NCBI GenBank assembly: GCA_023634235.1
Contig: JAMKCF010000007.1
Location: 22,202,592 to 22,266,591, forward strand
Reading direction: 5' to 3'
DNA: 64,000 bases
DNA from: Pisaster brevispinus
Lineage: Eukaryota; Echinodermata; Asteroidea; Forcipulatida; Asteriidae
Part shown: in pieces, positions 1 to 57,800 of the stretch
Numbering within the stretch: the first letter of the stretch is position 1
How the letters are laid out: each line of letters opens with the position of its first letter
Notes under the pieces: generated by a model
Databases searched by the model: none
What the model was told of the DNA's origin: nothing
The model's input: the letters and a program-made list of their open reading frames with translations, nothing else
Translations under genes and position numbers: made by a program

Positions 1-206
1 TTCATCTCATCACAGCATGCAAAAGAAAGATCACATTTTCCTTTGTGCCGGTAACTCCTCGAGTCGGACTACGTCCCGTTGCCTTAGATCTCAAGGGTCT
101 TTCTCAGAATCCTCGCTGTTCCCAAAAGCGCCCCCTTCTGTAACAGATCTACTCTTACATTTGTCCCTATTTCCTCTAGATGTTTCCCAAGTGCTTTCAG
201 AATTAT

Positions 207-231
207 ATTATTATTATTATTATTATTATTA
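207..231. repeat. (ATT)n microsatellite
   Basis: About eight uninterrupted trinucleotide units; simple sequence. Confidence 0.9.
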
Positions 232-467
232 AATAGTGAAAAAGTTGTTTATGCTCGGTTGGTTTTTGAAGAACTCGTTAGGTAACAGGAAACAAATATA
301 CATTTTGTTTGGCCTGATAGATTGAACCTGAGTGTCACTGACAGTCATGATCTTCAATTTCATACAAAGATGAATGGATATGACATGAAGATATTCTGGT
401 ATGCGTTTAACCATGGTTTAACAAGATATTGCACATTTTTCCAATATTAAGAGATTATTTTTTTCAG

Positions 468-642
468 GGTCCAATTTCAGAGTTTCTTAAACAGAAAATG
501 TTGCTTGCAACGCATTTTCTGCTGAGCAAAAAAGAGTAGGGTACTAGTCATAGATGGTACATGTGATATTGTATTTTTGGCTGGTAACCTTATTCTGGTA
601 AGCAGAATTTTATTGTGCTTAGCAGCTCTATGAAATTGGGAC
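468..642. mobile_element. CWG-site MITE, copy 1
   Basis: The left end GGTCCAATTTCAGAG and right end GCTCTATGAAATTGGGAC form the family's inverted termini. The interior has the family's TGCTTAGCAG-like segments and GGTAACCTTATTCTGGTAAG. The left end is preceded by CAG; the right flank is ATG, so any duplication has decayed. It is noncoding and non-autonomous. Confidence 0.8.
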
Positions 643-829
643 ATGGTCTAAAACTTGTTACTTGGGCAAGGCAGTTTTTATTTAGTGAAGGGCACCTTTT
701 TAACCCTAACCATGCTAAATGCAACAATATGCACCAAATGGTTGTTGTAATCTGTTGCATTTGGCAGTCAACTCAGATGTCATTCTTTGACTGAATTTGT
801 TGCATTTAGCAGTGAAGTGACTTCATATA

Positions 830-2633
830 CACTACCGTGCAAAAGTTATGGCGCACCTGTACTAACGATACAATTTTTCATACTACGTTTATAATATTGT
901 GGAAATGTAAATAAAAACTGTACCTGTGTGTTCTCTGAACTCTTCAATTACATAAATTCATGTTTCATTCAGTTAATTAATGTTCCAATGTCATTAAAAG
1001 GGCAGTAAACGGACGTCATGTTTTTCCGTGTGCACAAAGTTAACGGAAGAGTATCCTCATTATCATATCATTATGGGAAAATCCAAGATGGCGGCGCCTT
1101 GTTCTGCGGCAAAACACGAAGGATGACAAGAGTTTAGTACCGCGTAAAAGCTCCGCCAGCATCGATGACAGCTTGGCATCTCCTTGGCATTGAAGCCAAG
1201 AGATTGGTGATGGTCTGGCGGTCCAGTCCTTCCCAAATCCGATTGAGAATCTGGTACAATTGGTCTTTATTTTGGGGCCGCGCTTCGCGCTGAAGGCGCC
1301 TTTCCATTTCGTTCCACAGATTCTCAATCGGATTCAGGTCGGGACTCTGGGCTGGCCAAACCATCACCTCAAACTGCCAACTGCCCCCCATATCTTTTAT
1401 AAAATCTGGGGTTGGATCGTCCATGAATTCACGGGTAATTCCAGCAGTATGCGGAGGGGCATTATCATGCTGGAACATGAATTCATGGCCGATCAAATGA
1501 TGGGCAGATGGCAGCATGTGGTCACGAAGAATACCAATATAAACAACGGCATTGATATTCTCCGTGACCCGCACCAGCTCACCGACACCAGCGGAGCTCA
1601 TGCAGTCCCAAACCATGATGCCAGAGCCCCCGTGTTTCACCGAAGGAACAACACAGTTCTCGTTGTAGTCTTCCCCCACCGCACGCCTCACAAAAATACG
1701 GCCATCGCTCTGAAAAAGCTGGAATCTGGATTCGTCACTCCAGATGACTCGGCTCCAGTCATTGGCTGTCCAGTCGCGATGCTGTCGGGCCCAGTCCAAT
1801 CGTCTGGCTTTGTGGGCTTCAGACAGGCGGGGCTTGTGCCTAGCGACACGTCCATTAAGCCCCACCTCAGCCAGACGACGGGAGACTGTCGATCTATGCA
1901 CGCTCACTCCGGTGGTGGCAGCTAAGTCCACTGTGAGCTCGGGGGCGGTCAAGAACCTGTTGCACCTTGAGGTGCGGACAAGGAGCCGGTCATCCCTTTC
2001 ACTGGTGGACCTCGGGCGACCAGATTTGGGCCGAGATTTCATCGAGCCATGGTCAGCCAGCTTCTGTAAATTGCGTCTGACGGTACTATCACTTATACCA
2101 AGACGCCTGGCAATTTCACGGCAAGAAATCCCCTCCCGGTGCCAAGCCTCAAGCATCCCTTTTTCATGATCGGTCAGCGGAGTTTTGGTCGCCATTGTTC
2201 TCGTTCCAAAGGTCAAAGAGAGAGTATTCACATGCAAAGCATGGTCCTTTTATAGGCAGGGGTCGTCTAATAGCCATTTTGACGAATGGGGGTCTAAGAT
2301 TTACGTTGTAAATATTCATAAAGCTCGCTTTTCCCGCTGCGCGGTGTTTGTTGCCATTGGTTTAAATGCCCGATAATGATATTAATGAGCTCATGAATAT
2401 TTAAGTAGGCCATCCAAGATGGCGATTTAGCACAGTGAAAAAACATCGTCGGGAAATCCGTCTTTTGGTGAATTAACAAACGATCATGGAACTAAAGAAA
2501 CATGAATTTATTTGATTAAAATAATGATTCAACACACAGGTAGGATAGTTTATTGACAAATAAAAACATTTTAAAAAGAAATCAGTGAATGTAATTTGCA
2601 GCTGAAATGCGCCATAACTTTTGCACGGTAGTG
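830..2633 (-). mobile_element. Complete Tc1/mariner-like DNA transposon
   Basis: The element is 1804 bp with perfect 26-bp terminal inverted repeats (830-855 and 2608-2633, starting CACTACCGTGCAAAAG). It is flanked on both sides by TA (828-829 and 2634-2635), the Tc1/mariner target duplication. It encodes one uninterrupted transposase on the minus strand. Perfect termini plus an intact ORF suggest recent insertion and possible activity. It sits in an intron or 5' flank of the kinase gene, antisense to it. Superfamily membership is near certain; I do not assign the family within it. Confidence 0.96.
1134..2195 (-). CDS. Tc1/mariner-like transposase
   Basis: A 353-residue DDE transposase that should bind its own inverted repeats and cut and paste the element. 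The start chosen is the Met of MATKTPLTDHEKG at 2193-2195. An in-frame Met 14 codons upstream (2237) is possible but adds an atypical leader. A helix-turn-helix lies near residues 15-45 (SCREIARRLGISDSTVRRNL), followed by a GRPR motif. Catalytic acidic residues are seen in WSDESRF, FQHDNAPPH and SPDLNPIEN. The last two are separated by 46 residues, against 34 in classical Tc1, because of extra sequence (DDPTPDFIKDMGG) before the conserved WPAQSPDLNP block. Length is close to the usual 340-350. No stop or frameshift is seen. Confidence 0.95.
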   Translation of the reverse strand: MATKTPLTDHEKGMLEAWHREGISCREIARRLGISDSTVRRNLQKLADHGSMKSRPKSGRPRSTSERDDRLLVRTSRCNRFLTAPELTVDLAATTGVSVHRSTVSRRLAEVGLNGRVARHKPRLSEAHKARRLDWARQHRDWTANDWSRVIWSDESRFQLFQSDGRIFVRRAVGEDYNENCVVPSVKHGGSGIMVWDCMSSAGVGELVRVTENINAVVYIGILRDHMLPSAHHLIGHEFMFQHDNAPPHTAGITREFMDDPTPDFIKDMGGSWQFEVMVWPAQSPDLNPIENLWNEMERRLQREARPQNKDQLYQILNRIWEGLDRQTITNLLASMPRRCQAVIDAGGAFTRY

Positions 2634-3430
2634 TAGGTTTGGATGCTTCTATTGTATCTGAACAACTTATAATGGGTATTTCAAAATATTTTTTTATGGG
2701 AAAAGTATTCAAAAGTATGATGTACTGTAATATTAGGTAAGAATCATAATTCAAAACATATTCAAAAGACTGTATAATAACAGTTAACAGTTACAAGTCA
2801 CCACTACACATGTGCATACTGTTGCATTTAGCAGGGCAACCACCATTGCTCAGTCCTTTCCCAAACAGCATGCCTGCACAATGCAACAATATCCCTTGTT
2901 GCATTCTGTTGCATTTGGCATGGTTCTCATTTCAACTGTGTTGCATTCTGTTGTATTTGGTAGGGTATGTAGAGAGACCCTAATGGGGGTTAGGGATAAA
3001 GGAAATAATAGTACTTGAACATTTCAAGGGGCACCAAGGCAATGACCAGGGACACTAAGCCCACTTTTTCATAGGTTTGTCATTTCATGTGTATGGTTGA
3101 TAACACAAAAACATGAACACTGTCTGCGACTATTTTGCCAGCTGTATAATACCTTGAATGTAAGAAATGAAAGTCGGTATTAAAGAATTTGTTTTTGGAA
3201 AAACACTAGATGGCAGGAATTGTTTGCTGGTGGGTTTGAATTACTGAACTCTGGCCAGTGTTTGTTTTGAGTTCTGTACTTGTTTTTTTTTTCTTGTCTT
3301 TTTTTGCCCTTGGATTTCTTTGAAGGCTTCAGTATCATTATTGGGATTACGTTTCCCGGCAGGATCTAGACAAAGTTTGACAAACAATCCTCAGCGTAGT
3401 GTGAGAATGCAGACAGATGATTTACAGTTC
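2634..3430. other. Noncoding, motif-rich stretch
   Basis: No gene recognised. It holds a second cluster of TTGCATTT(A/G)GCA-like motifs (about 2818-2965), a fragment of the dispersed GGGGCACCAAGGCAATGACCAGG repeat (about 3028-3055), and pyrimidine-rich sequence near 3280-3310. Confidence 0.5.
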
Positions 3431-3434
3431 TTCC

Positions 3435-3775
3435 AAACTGAATTACCCAACAGTTTATTAGAATATTTGGTTAACATGTCTGTTGGAATGGTAAACAACG
3501 CAAGGTTAAAACAAAAAATTCAGTTAATTTTTAGTGGTGAGCTTGAACCTTTCGCAAGGTTGAAAAAAAAAATTCAGTAAACTTAATTACCCAACAGTTT
3601 ATTAGAATATTTGGTTAACATGTCTGTCGGTTGGAACGGGCAACAACGCAAGGTTGAGAAAGAAAAAAAAATCTGTTAATTTTTAGTGGTGAGCTTGAAC
3701 CTTTCGCAAGGTTGAAAAAAAAAAACAATTCAGTAAATTTTTAGTGGTGAGCTTGAACCTTTTGGCCAATGGGGA
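3435..3775 (+). repeat. Imperfect tandem duplication, about 145 bp period
   Basis: The block from GAATTACCCAACAGTTTATT through GGTGAGCTTGAACCTTTCGC recurs at about 3440 and 3582. A shorter piece (TTTTTAGTGGTGAGCTTGAACC) recurs again near 3740, with A-rich slippage tracts between the copies. Confidence 0.8.
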
Positions 3776-3982
3776 GAAAATTATGTTTCTTCTGCTCAGT
3801 CTAGTGTTCACCACATCTAGATTGTAACCTGGTTATTTTTCACACTTTTCATATCAAGCGGAGCGAATGACTTGAATTTTTCTACAAGTAATGATTGTTT
3901 ATGAGTTCAGTAGTGCATAAAAATAGTTAATGGCATGGCCTTTTGACCCTAGCAGAGTCTTTCTCAAAGGCTAAAAAAGTGA

Positions 3983-4085
3983 GAATATTTCCATGAGTTG
4001 AAAGATGGAATGTTCCATTCAATGAGGCGAAGCCAAGTTGAATGGAACATTCCATCTTTCAACTCATGAAAATATTCTCGCCATT
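3983..4085. mobile_element. Foldback MITE, family B copy 1
   Basis: Two arms of roughly 45 nt, GAGAATATTTCCATGAGTTG... and its near-perfect reverse complement ending CATGAAAATATTCTCGCC, are separated by a short loop (about 4025-4037). A related, expanded copy is at 20590-20766. The preceding text (about 3918-3975, AAAATAGTTAATGGC... TTTCTCAAAGGCT) is itself a dispersed repeat related to 43394-43485. Confidence 0.85.
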
Positions 4086-4154
4086 GCACAAATGCAAATT
4101 GTTCATTATTTGTTTGAACAGCCAGGGAGATAATTTGATTGGAGGATAAAACTA

Positions 4155-4635
4155 AAAGAATTTATTGATTTATTTCGTTACAAATCCAAACAGCGCAATT
4201 AGCCCCACTAACACTCAGGATGAATAGGAAACAAGAAGAAATGTTCAGTTTAGATGTGGGAGGAAAAACCCCAATGGGGAAAACCCACACAATCAGGCAG
4301 GGACTGAAAATGCAAGCCTCCGGTCTGAGGTGGGGTTCAAACCAAGGTCCACAAAAGAGACAAACTAGTTTGATATCTTCCTGGTTAAACCAAGGAGCCC
4401 TCACAGGTGCCCTGCACTGAGACCCCTAGGCCTTAAGATACCTGTCAAGAGAAGATGTTGAGGAAATCTCAGTTTTCGATGTGGGAGGAAAACCCACTTG
4501 GAGGAAACCCACACAATCAGGTCAGGACTGAAAACCCAATCCACACTATACAAGGCTGTGGTCTGAGGTGGGATTTGAACTGGGGTCCACAGAGGTGAAA
4601 GGCAGGGAAAGAAACCACTGACTCAACTTATAAAC
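4155..4635. repeat. Dispersed repeat N, copy 1
   Basis: About 400 bp (4231-4630) is nearly identical to 11345-11745. It contains two diverged internal halves, each with GATGTGGGAGGAAAA, CCCACACAATCAGG and GGTCTGAGGTGGG. The upstream part (ATCCAAACAGCGCAATT, GGAAACAAGAAGAAATG) recurs inverted at about 11830-11940. It looks transposon- or SINE-derived; the type is not recognised. Confidence 0.8.
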
Positions 4636-4930
4636 AAACTATTGAAGATGATCTTCTGGCATCCACTTCATGTTTTTTTTAACTGTTGTTTATAATGCTT
4701 GGTGTGGTCTTGCATGCAGTAGTCAACATGTCAAAAAGGTGGGATTGAAAATAAACAGCAAATATGACCAAAATACACAGTTTATGACAGGTTATGTAAC
4801 GGTTTTATTAAAACAAATGCTGTGTGACCAGTGTCCCTCCAGTCAAATGATAAGGATCTACGTGGGTGTTGTAAAAAGTGTAAATTACATAATAACAATA
4901 GTAATAATAATTTTAAAAGCAATTTCCACT

Positions 4931-4939
4931 TATCACAAT

Positions 4940-4978
<39 letters not shown>
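4931..4978. repeat. Long poly(A) tract
   Basis: An almost pure run of more than 40 A residues. It could be the tail of a degraded retroelement, but I see no recognisable retroelement body next to it. Confidence 0.9.
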
Positions 4979-4979
<1 letters not shown>

Positions 4980-6248
4980 CAAACATGTGGAGTATTGTCG
5001 AACATCATTAGATTTATCTCATGGAATTCGGTTGCCATGGTTATTTTGCGTTGAAGTTAGAAGAATGCATCCTGCAGCAGATCTAATTTCAAATTCAGGT
5101 TTATTTAATGCAAGCTTTCATATCAAATGCATAGTCATTGCAGAGTGCACTCTCGGGGAACTAGACATATGCCACTAGTATGATATGCTAATTAAATATA
5201 TGTTTTCTGATCTGTCTATGGGGAATGTGTTATGTCCAGCCAACTTTGTACAGTCTATGTAGCTCATTCACTGTTTATTAAGCCTTTTGTTTACCTTCCC
5301 TGTCTGTGCTTACAGTAAATAATTTATGTAAACAAGACAATAATTGCCTTCTAATTCATTTATTGTCAGTTCATGCAGATGTGGTTGCAATGTATGTGGT
5401 ATTGGCTTATCACATGGTCAACTGGATTTGTTGTGTTGTGATTAGTTTTAAACATCCTGTACATATATCCAATGTAGATGAAGTTTGTGAGGTGTTGAAT
5501 TTTTGTGACAGTCCTTGGGCAATTTGACATATTTGTGGCCCCCCATGGCACATACTGGAAATAATGAAGTTTTGCCGACCTTTTGTAAGTGTGTGTACAA
5601 TTTCTCACCCTAAACCTCTAAATGTGATTCAACTATATGTACAAGCTGTCTAAATACGTGATCACGTTTTTTCGTAAACGTAACTGATTGCAATACCCCT
5701 TGGCCAACGGCACCCATCAGTACATGTACATCTGACAATCTATAAAGTTACTACCAAAAGTAGATCGGATTTGAACGTCAACTAATAACCGACGATATAG
5801 CGTTACAAAACTGACATGTAGTCTTATCATCCAACAGAAAGCAACCTGTAACAATTCAATTAGGATAGTTTGGGAAGGGGGGGGGGTAGGTTTGTTTGTG
5901 TGATCATGTTACAAAGTGGAGGATGGATCCTTGATCAATCTCGTAACAGGTTCCTCCCGCTGTAGCAAATTTTATTAATGGACTGTCTGGGCACAAGGAT
6001 AAAAAGCTTACCGAGCAGAAGAGCAGAAATTCGGTGCTTGCACAATTAGCAGAGAATTGTGAATGCAAGCGCAGAAGGATAAAAGCTTACCGTCTGTCTG
6101 GCACTTCATGAGAGGAAAAGAAACGCATCAAACCATGAGACATTCCTGGAATTTTATCTTTGAGACGGCAAGGCCATTTTCGTTTTTCAGAGGGCACCAT
6201 TGAAAAATCTACGGGAAACTTTTGAAGGGGCATGGCGTTCAAAACCAG
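4980..6248. other. Noncoding, little recognised
   Basis: No exon or complete element recognised. There is a short G run near 5878-5886. A fragment of the GCTTACC/GCGCAGAA-type MITE (relatives at 6249 and 22300) occurs at about 6007-6095. The dispersed AAGGCCATTTTCGTTTTTCAG...GGGCAC repeat begins near 6165. Confidence 0.5.
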
Positions 6249-6497
6249 GGCCCAATTTCATGGCTCTGCTTACCATAAGCAAAGAATCGGCGCTTATGGA
6301 AGCAGGGAATTCTTTGCTTACGTCAAACGTATTTCACGGGTTTGCAGAGAATTTTTGCTTGTGCGCGTGCGTACTCCACGTCACTAGGCATTCTTCGCTT
6401 ACACAGCTAGAGCGGAAATTCGGTGCTTGCACAGTAAGTGGAGAATAGTGATCGCAAGCGCAGAATTCGGCGGTAAGCAGAGCCATGATGTTGGGCC
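6249..6497. mobile_element. CWG-site MITE, subtype D copy 1
   Basis: The left end GGCCCAATTTCATGGCTCTGC and right end GCAGAGCCATGATGTTGGGCC are inverted repeats sharing the GGCCCAA terminus of the main family, but the interior differs (GCGCAGAATTCGGCGGTAAG). The left flank is CAG; the right flank is CCAT. A 5'-truncated relative ends at 22446. Confidence 0.8.
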
Positions 6498-6890
6498 CCA
6501 TTGACTCTGTGTAATTCCAGGCCTCTTTAGATATCTGCACCGAACAGAGATTTTTTAATATAAATAGATACATGCAGTAGTGAGAGTCAAGTGTAATTTG
6601 CATATTGATCACATGATGTGCGATCGGTTTTTATCTCATGTGCGTCTTCGTTTGATTGAGTTAAGACTTCACTGTCTTCAAAACATGAGGTCGTTGAAAG
6701 GACAACAAATCTCAAGGAACATAGGGGGTCTTTACTGTTCCAATCATCTTGATGTGTTTTTAACAAAAAGTGTTTGCTTGAATCTCGGGATTGGTTTATA
6801 TTTTGGGAGATTCTTGATGTGATTGATTTGATTCGAAGGTAACCAATAGTTACTTGAGTCATTGATTTCTGGCAGTATGTACAAGTATTG

Positions 6891-7150
6891 GCGTGTTGTG
6901 GCCGAGCGGTCTAGCACTGGACTCAAGCTCTGGTGTTTCTGATCGACAGAGTGCGGGTTCCAGTCCCGGTTTTGACACTTGTGCCCTTAAGCAAGACACT
7001 TAACAATTATGCTTTATCCTTTGGATGGGACATAAATCTGTAGGTCCCGTGTGTTGTGTAATGCTTGTGAAGGAACCTAGTTACACTAATCGCTAAGAGA
7101 AGTGTGTTTACGGCTGCTGTATTCGTCGCAGCACCTTGTAAACCCTTATA
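6891..7150 (+). mobile_element. tRNA-Leu-derived SINE, copy 1
   Basis: The head matches a tRNA-Leu(CAA)-like fold: A box TGGCCGAGCGGTC, anticodon arm CACTGGACTCAAGCTCTGGTG, and a B box that follows the pattern GGTTCGAGTCC (here GGGTTCCAGTCC). The body carries GGTCCCGTGTGTTGTGTAATG and ends near CACCTTGTAAACCC. The altered B box suggests an inactive copy. Confidence 0.88.
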
Positions 7151-8028
7151 ACATGTATAATTTGCTACCAAAATTGGTCTCATAATTAAACAAATTCTGT
7201 CTTAAAACCTGTCTTAAAATGTTTCTGTGTCTTGAAGTGCCACAAGTACCATACTGGTAGATACTTGCGCTAAATACAAACAACACTGTTGACCTTAACT
7301 TCCGGTTCAAAACCGGAAGTTGAAATTTAATATTTCACAAAATCATAACATCTGAACCAGATATTGGATTTTTATAATCTATGCATCATTGGGAAGGTGT
7401 GTAACAAGTGAAGAAACGATACACAGAATGTTACACGAGGCAACTTTTACAGGCAACTTGGAGGCAACAAACTGTAGTGCATGCTACAGGGCCACTTTGG
7501 TAGCACAGGAGTAATTTTTCAAACAGTGTCTTAGGATCCCCAAGAAAAATATGTGAACATTGAATTGTGAATGCCTTTTCTTCATGGAGATTGCCTGGAA
7601 CTGGTTGCCTGTAAATTGCCTCTTGTGACATGGCCCTAAGTCTTCGGTATTAGGAATAAACAACTGTAAGTCTGTGTTTCTCCTGCAGCCCATTTTACTG
7701 ACTACCTCACTCAAACTTGGCTAATATCACCATCTCGCTGTCAAGATTTGTCTAAAAGGAAACAAATTCAAATTGTTTAATTGTGTGTCATTTATGAGCA
7801 TTTTCATCGATCTTTCTGTCAAGAACTCACCATTTGGATGTTACATGTAGATCTCTGGAATCATCAAACAGGTTTTGTGTGAGTGCTGCATTCTTGTCAG
7901 TATGGGGGCTGCGTAAACTTTGCTTCAATCATCCATTTGGACTTTCATCACCTCACTCAGGGAAAACACAGCTGTGAATGAAATTAACTATTTTTAAATT
8001 CTAACGGGCTTGTTTTTATGTGTTTCAG
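7150..8028. other. Intron 5' of exon A, nothing recognised
   Basis: Noncoding; one short perfect palindrome (7297-7321). It ends with the acceptor of exon A (TTTATGTGTTTCAG at 8015-8028). Confidence 0.6.
7297..7321. other. Perfect 11-bp-arm palindrome with ETS-like cores
   Basis: Arms AACTTCCGGTT and AACCGGAAGTT flank a 3-nt loop. Each arm holds CCGGAAGT, the ETS-factor core. Regulatory function is conjecture. Confidence 0.6.
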
Positions 8029-56023
<47,995 letters not shown>

Positions 56024-57339
56024 TGATCACCGGTGTCTTCTCTGCCTGACACTAGAGGGCGCTCTTTAGGATGACCTATAGAAATAGAATACGGAGAATG
56101 CTGCACTCAGTTGTCATAATGTGTTGTCATGCCCTTCATGTCATTTTGTCGACATCAGTAGCGTGTGAAGTGCCTGTGTGCTAAAATAACCAGATTAATC
56201 AATGAGAAAGCTGAAATTTGCCGTACGGCTAAAATGGCTGCGTGAATAAAAGCAGATATGTACTGATATCAGCACACAACATTTTCCGGTTTCTATTTTT
56301 ATAAGATGATCATAGTGTTTGAATTGTTCTCTAATGGTTTGTTGGCTCACTGCAAAGTTCTGTTCTTCAGTTTTACACGAGCAGCCAATATCCACAGTTG
56401 CTTTAGTTGACCATGACCATCCAGTCAGCAGGAAATAATGCCTTGTCAATGGCTGTGGCTACACCGCTTCCCCACAGCTGTAGCCAAAGCCCCTCCAGAC
56501 TATGCTACAGGGTTATAGGGATGTGTGGAGGCAGCAGAGATGCTGATCTTGTTCCCAGTGCTCTCATGTTCTTGATCAATCCCAAGATGATGAAAGGGGA
56601 AAGAGTACTGATTATTTGGTCTGGTCAGTTCAAAAGCTTTAAATCTCTGAAACTATTCAAACTCTGTCTGTGCCAAGACCATTTTGCAAGTCAGAGATAC
56701 AACATTACAAGAAAATAGAGGTACAGCGTTCTTGTACTGGCATGATACTGGCTATGAGCTGATTATGATGCAGTAAAACTGTTGCAAACAGCTTACCAAC
56801 CAAAATGCCCTGGGTATAAAACGCAAACATTTTTTAATGGCCTCACGTCTGGAGTCTTTCTCAAAGGCTGAAAGTTTAAATATTTGGCGTGTGAACTGGT
56901 GTAACGACCACTAAATATCTCCTGAATCTTGCATTGTTGACTTCTGTATTATTTGATGAAGTGAAACTGATGCTGAAAGGATGAATTTGTGGTGAGTTTT
57001 CTACTGTTTCGACCTCGAGAGGGATATTATAAGAGCGCCCTCTAGTGTTGTATATACCAGCGATTACTGGCATTAATTAACAAGAAGGATATTCCATTAG
57101 TTTTTTTTCTGAATCACGTGAGTGAAGTGCTCAGGTATTATGGTTACTGAGAAAGATTCCTGAAAGTTGAGTGAAAACTGTTTAGCAGGAAATGTCAGTT
57201 CCCAATGATTTGTATTGTTGAATGGTTGTCTGCTTTCGTTGTTTTAGCTAAGCAATTTTTTTTTAGCTAAGCATTGATGACTCTAATCTGTCTAAGATGG
57301 AAGATGAGCCAGTGCAAGACAATTTGGCGGTTTCTGAAT

Positions 57340-57800
57340 AAGCCATTTGCGAGGTACATTTGAATAATGCCTGGTACAATGACTTGTTTAGTCACAAAGT
57401 GAGTGCTTAAATTTGGATTCCTCAGACTAGAGAAAGTTGCTAAGCCATATGGTCAGGCCAAGCTTTAGCGTAGTTGTGCAAGAGACGGTTAACACCTGTA
57501 CACAACTTTGAATGAATGTGTATGGCAACATGGTACAAGGCTTTGCTTATCTTGGCCCAATTTCATACAGCTGCTTAAGAAGAAAATACTGCTTAACAAT
57601 TGTCTGCTAAGCAGATATGAGCAGGATACCAGTTAAAAATAGCACATGTGACATGGAAGTTTGGCTGGTAACCTTATTCTGGTAAGCATAATTTTGTTGT
57701 GCTTAGCTACTTTTTGTACTTAAGCAGCTCTATGAAATTGGGCCCTGGAGGTTGCTATACAAAAGCTTGCCCTGAACCATGTGACAAAGCAACACTGTCT
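57340..57800 (+). repeat. Segment duplicated at 59930-60175, here with MITE
   Basis: Shared blocks include CCATTTGCGAG, AATTCCTCAGACTAGAGA, GTGTATGGCA and GGAGGTTGCTATACA.AAGCTTGCCC. The copy at 59930 lacks the MITE. Confidence 0.82.
57554..57744. mobile_element. CWG-site MITE, complete, with empty-site partner
   Basis: 191 bp with ends GGCCCAATTTCATACAGC and GCTCTATGAAATTGGGCC. Left flank CTT, right flank CTG. The paralogous empty site near 60116 reads CCATCTGGAGG with one CTG, so the left triplet most likely mutated after a CTG duplication. Confidence 0.92.

Larger units (their letters stand above)
1..829. other. Upstream intron or 5' flank, repeats only
   Basis: No coding exon is recognised here. 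It contains an ATT microsatellite (about 207-231), one inverted-repeat MITE (468-642), a GGGCACC-type dispersed repeat fragment (about 665-700), and a cluster of TTGCATTTRGCA motifs (about 712-816) that ends just before the Tc1-like transposon. Confidence 0.5.

Noticed and set aside
1260..1925. 221-codon + strand ORF over the transposon
   Set aside because: It is the antisense shadow of the transposase, with no domain of its own.
4931..4978. Poly(A) tail of a retrogene
   Set aside because: No coding or SINE body precedes it in either orientation, so it is only a homopolymer.
1..8028. Missing N-terminal RSK exons and P-loop
   Set aside because: I looked for a GQGSFGK-type glycine loop with splice sites on the + strand and saw none; the exons most likely lie upstream of the window.
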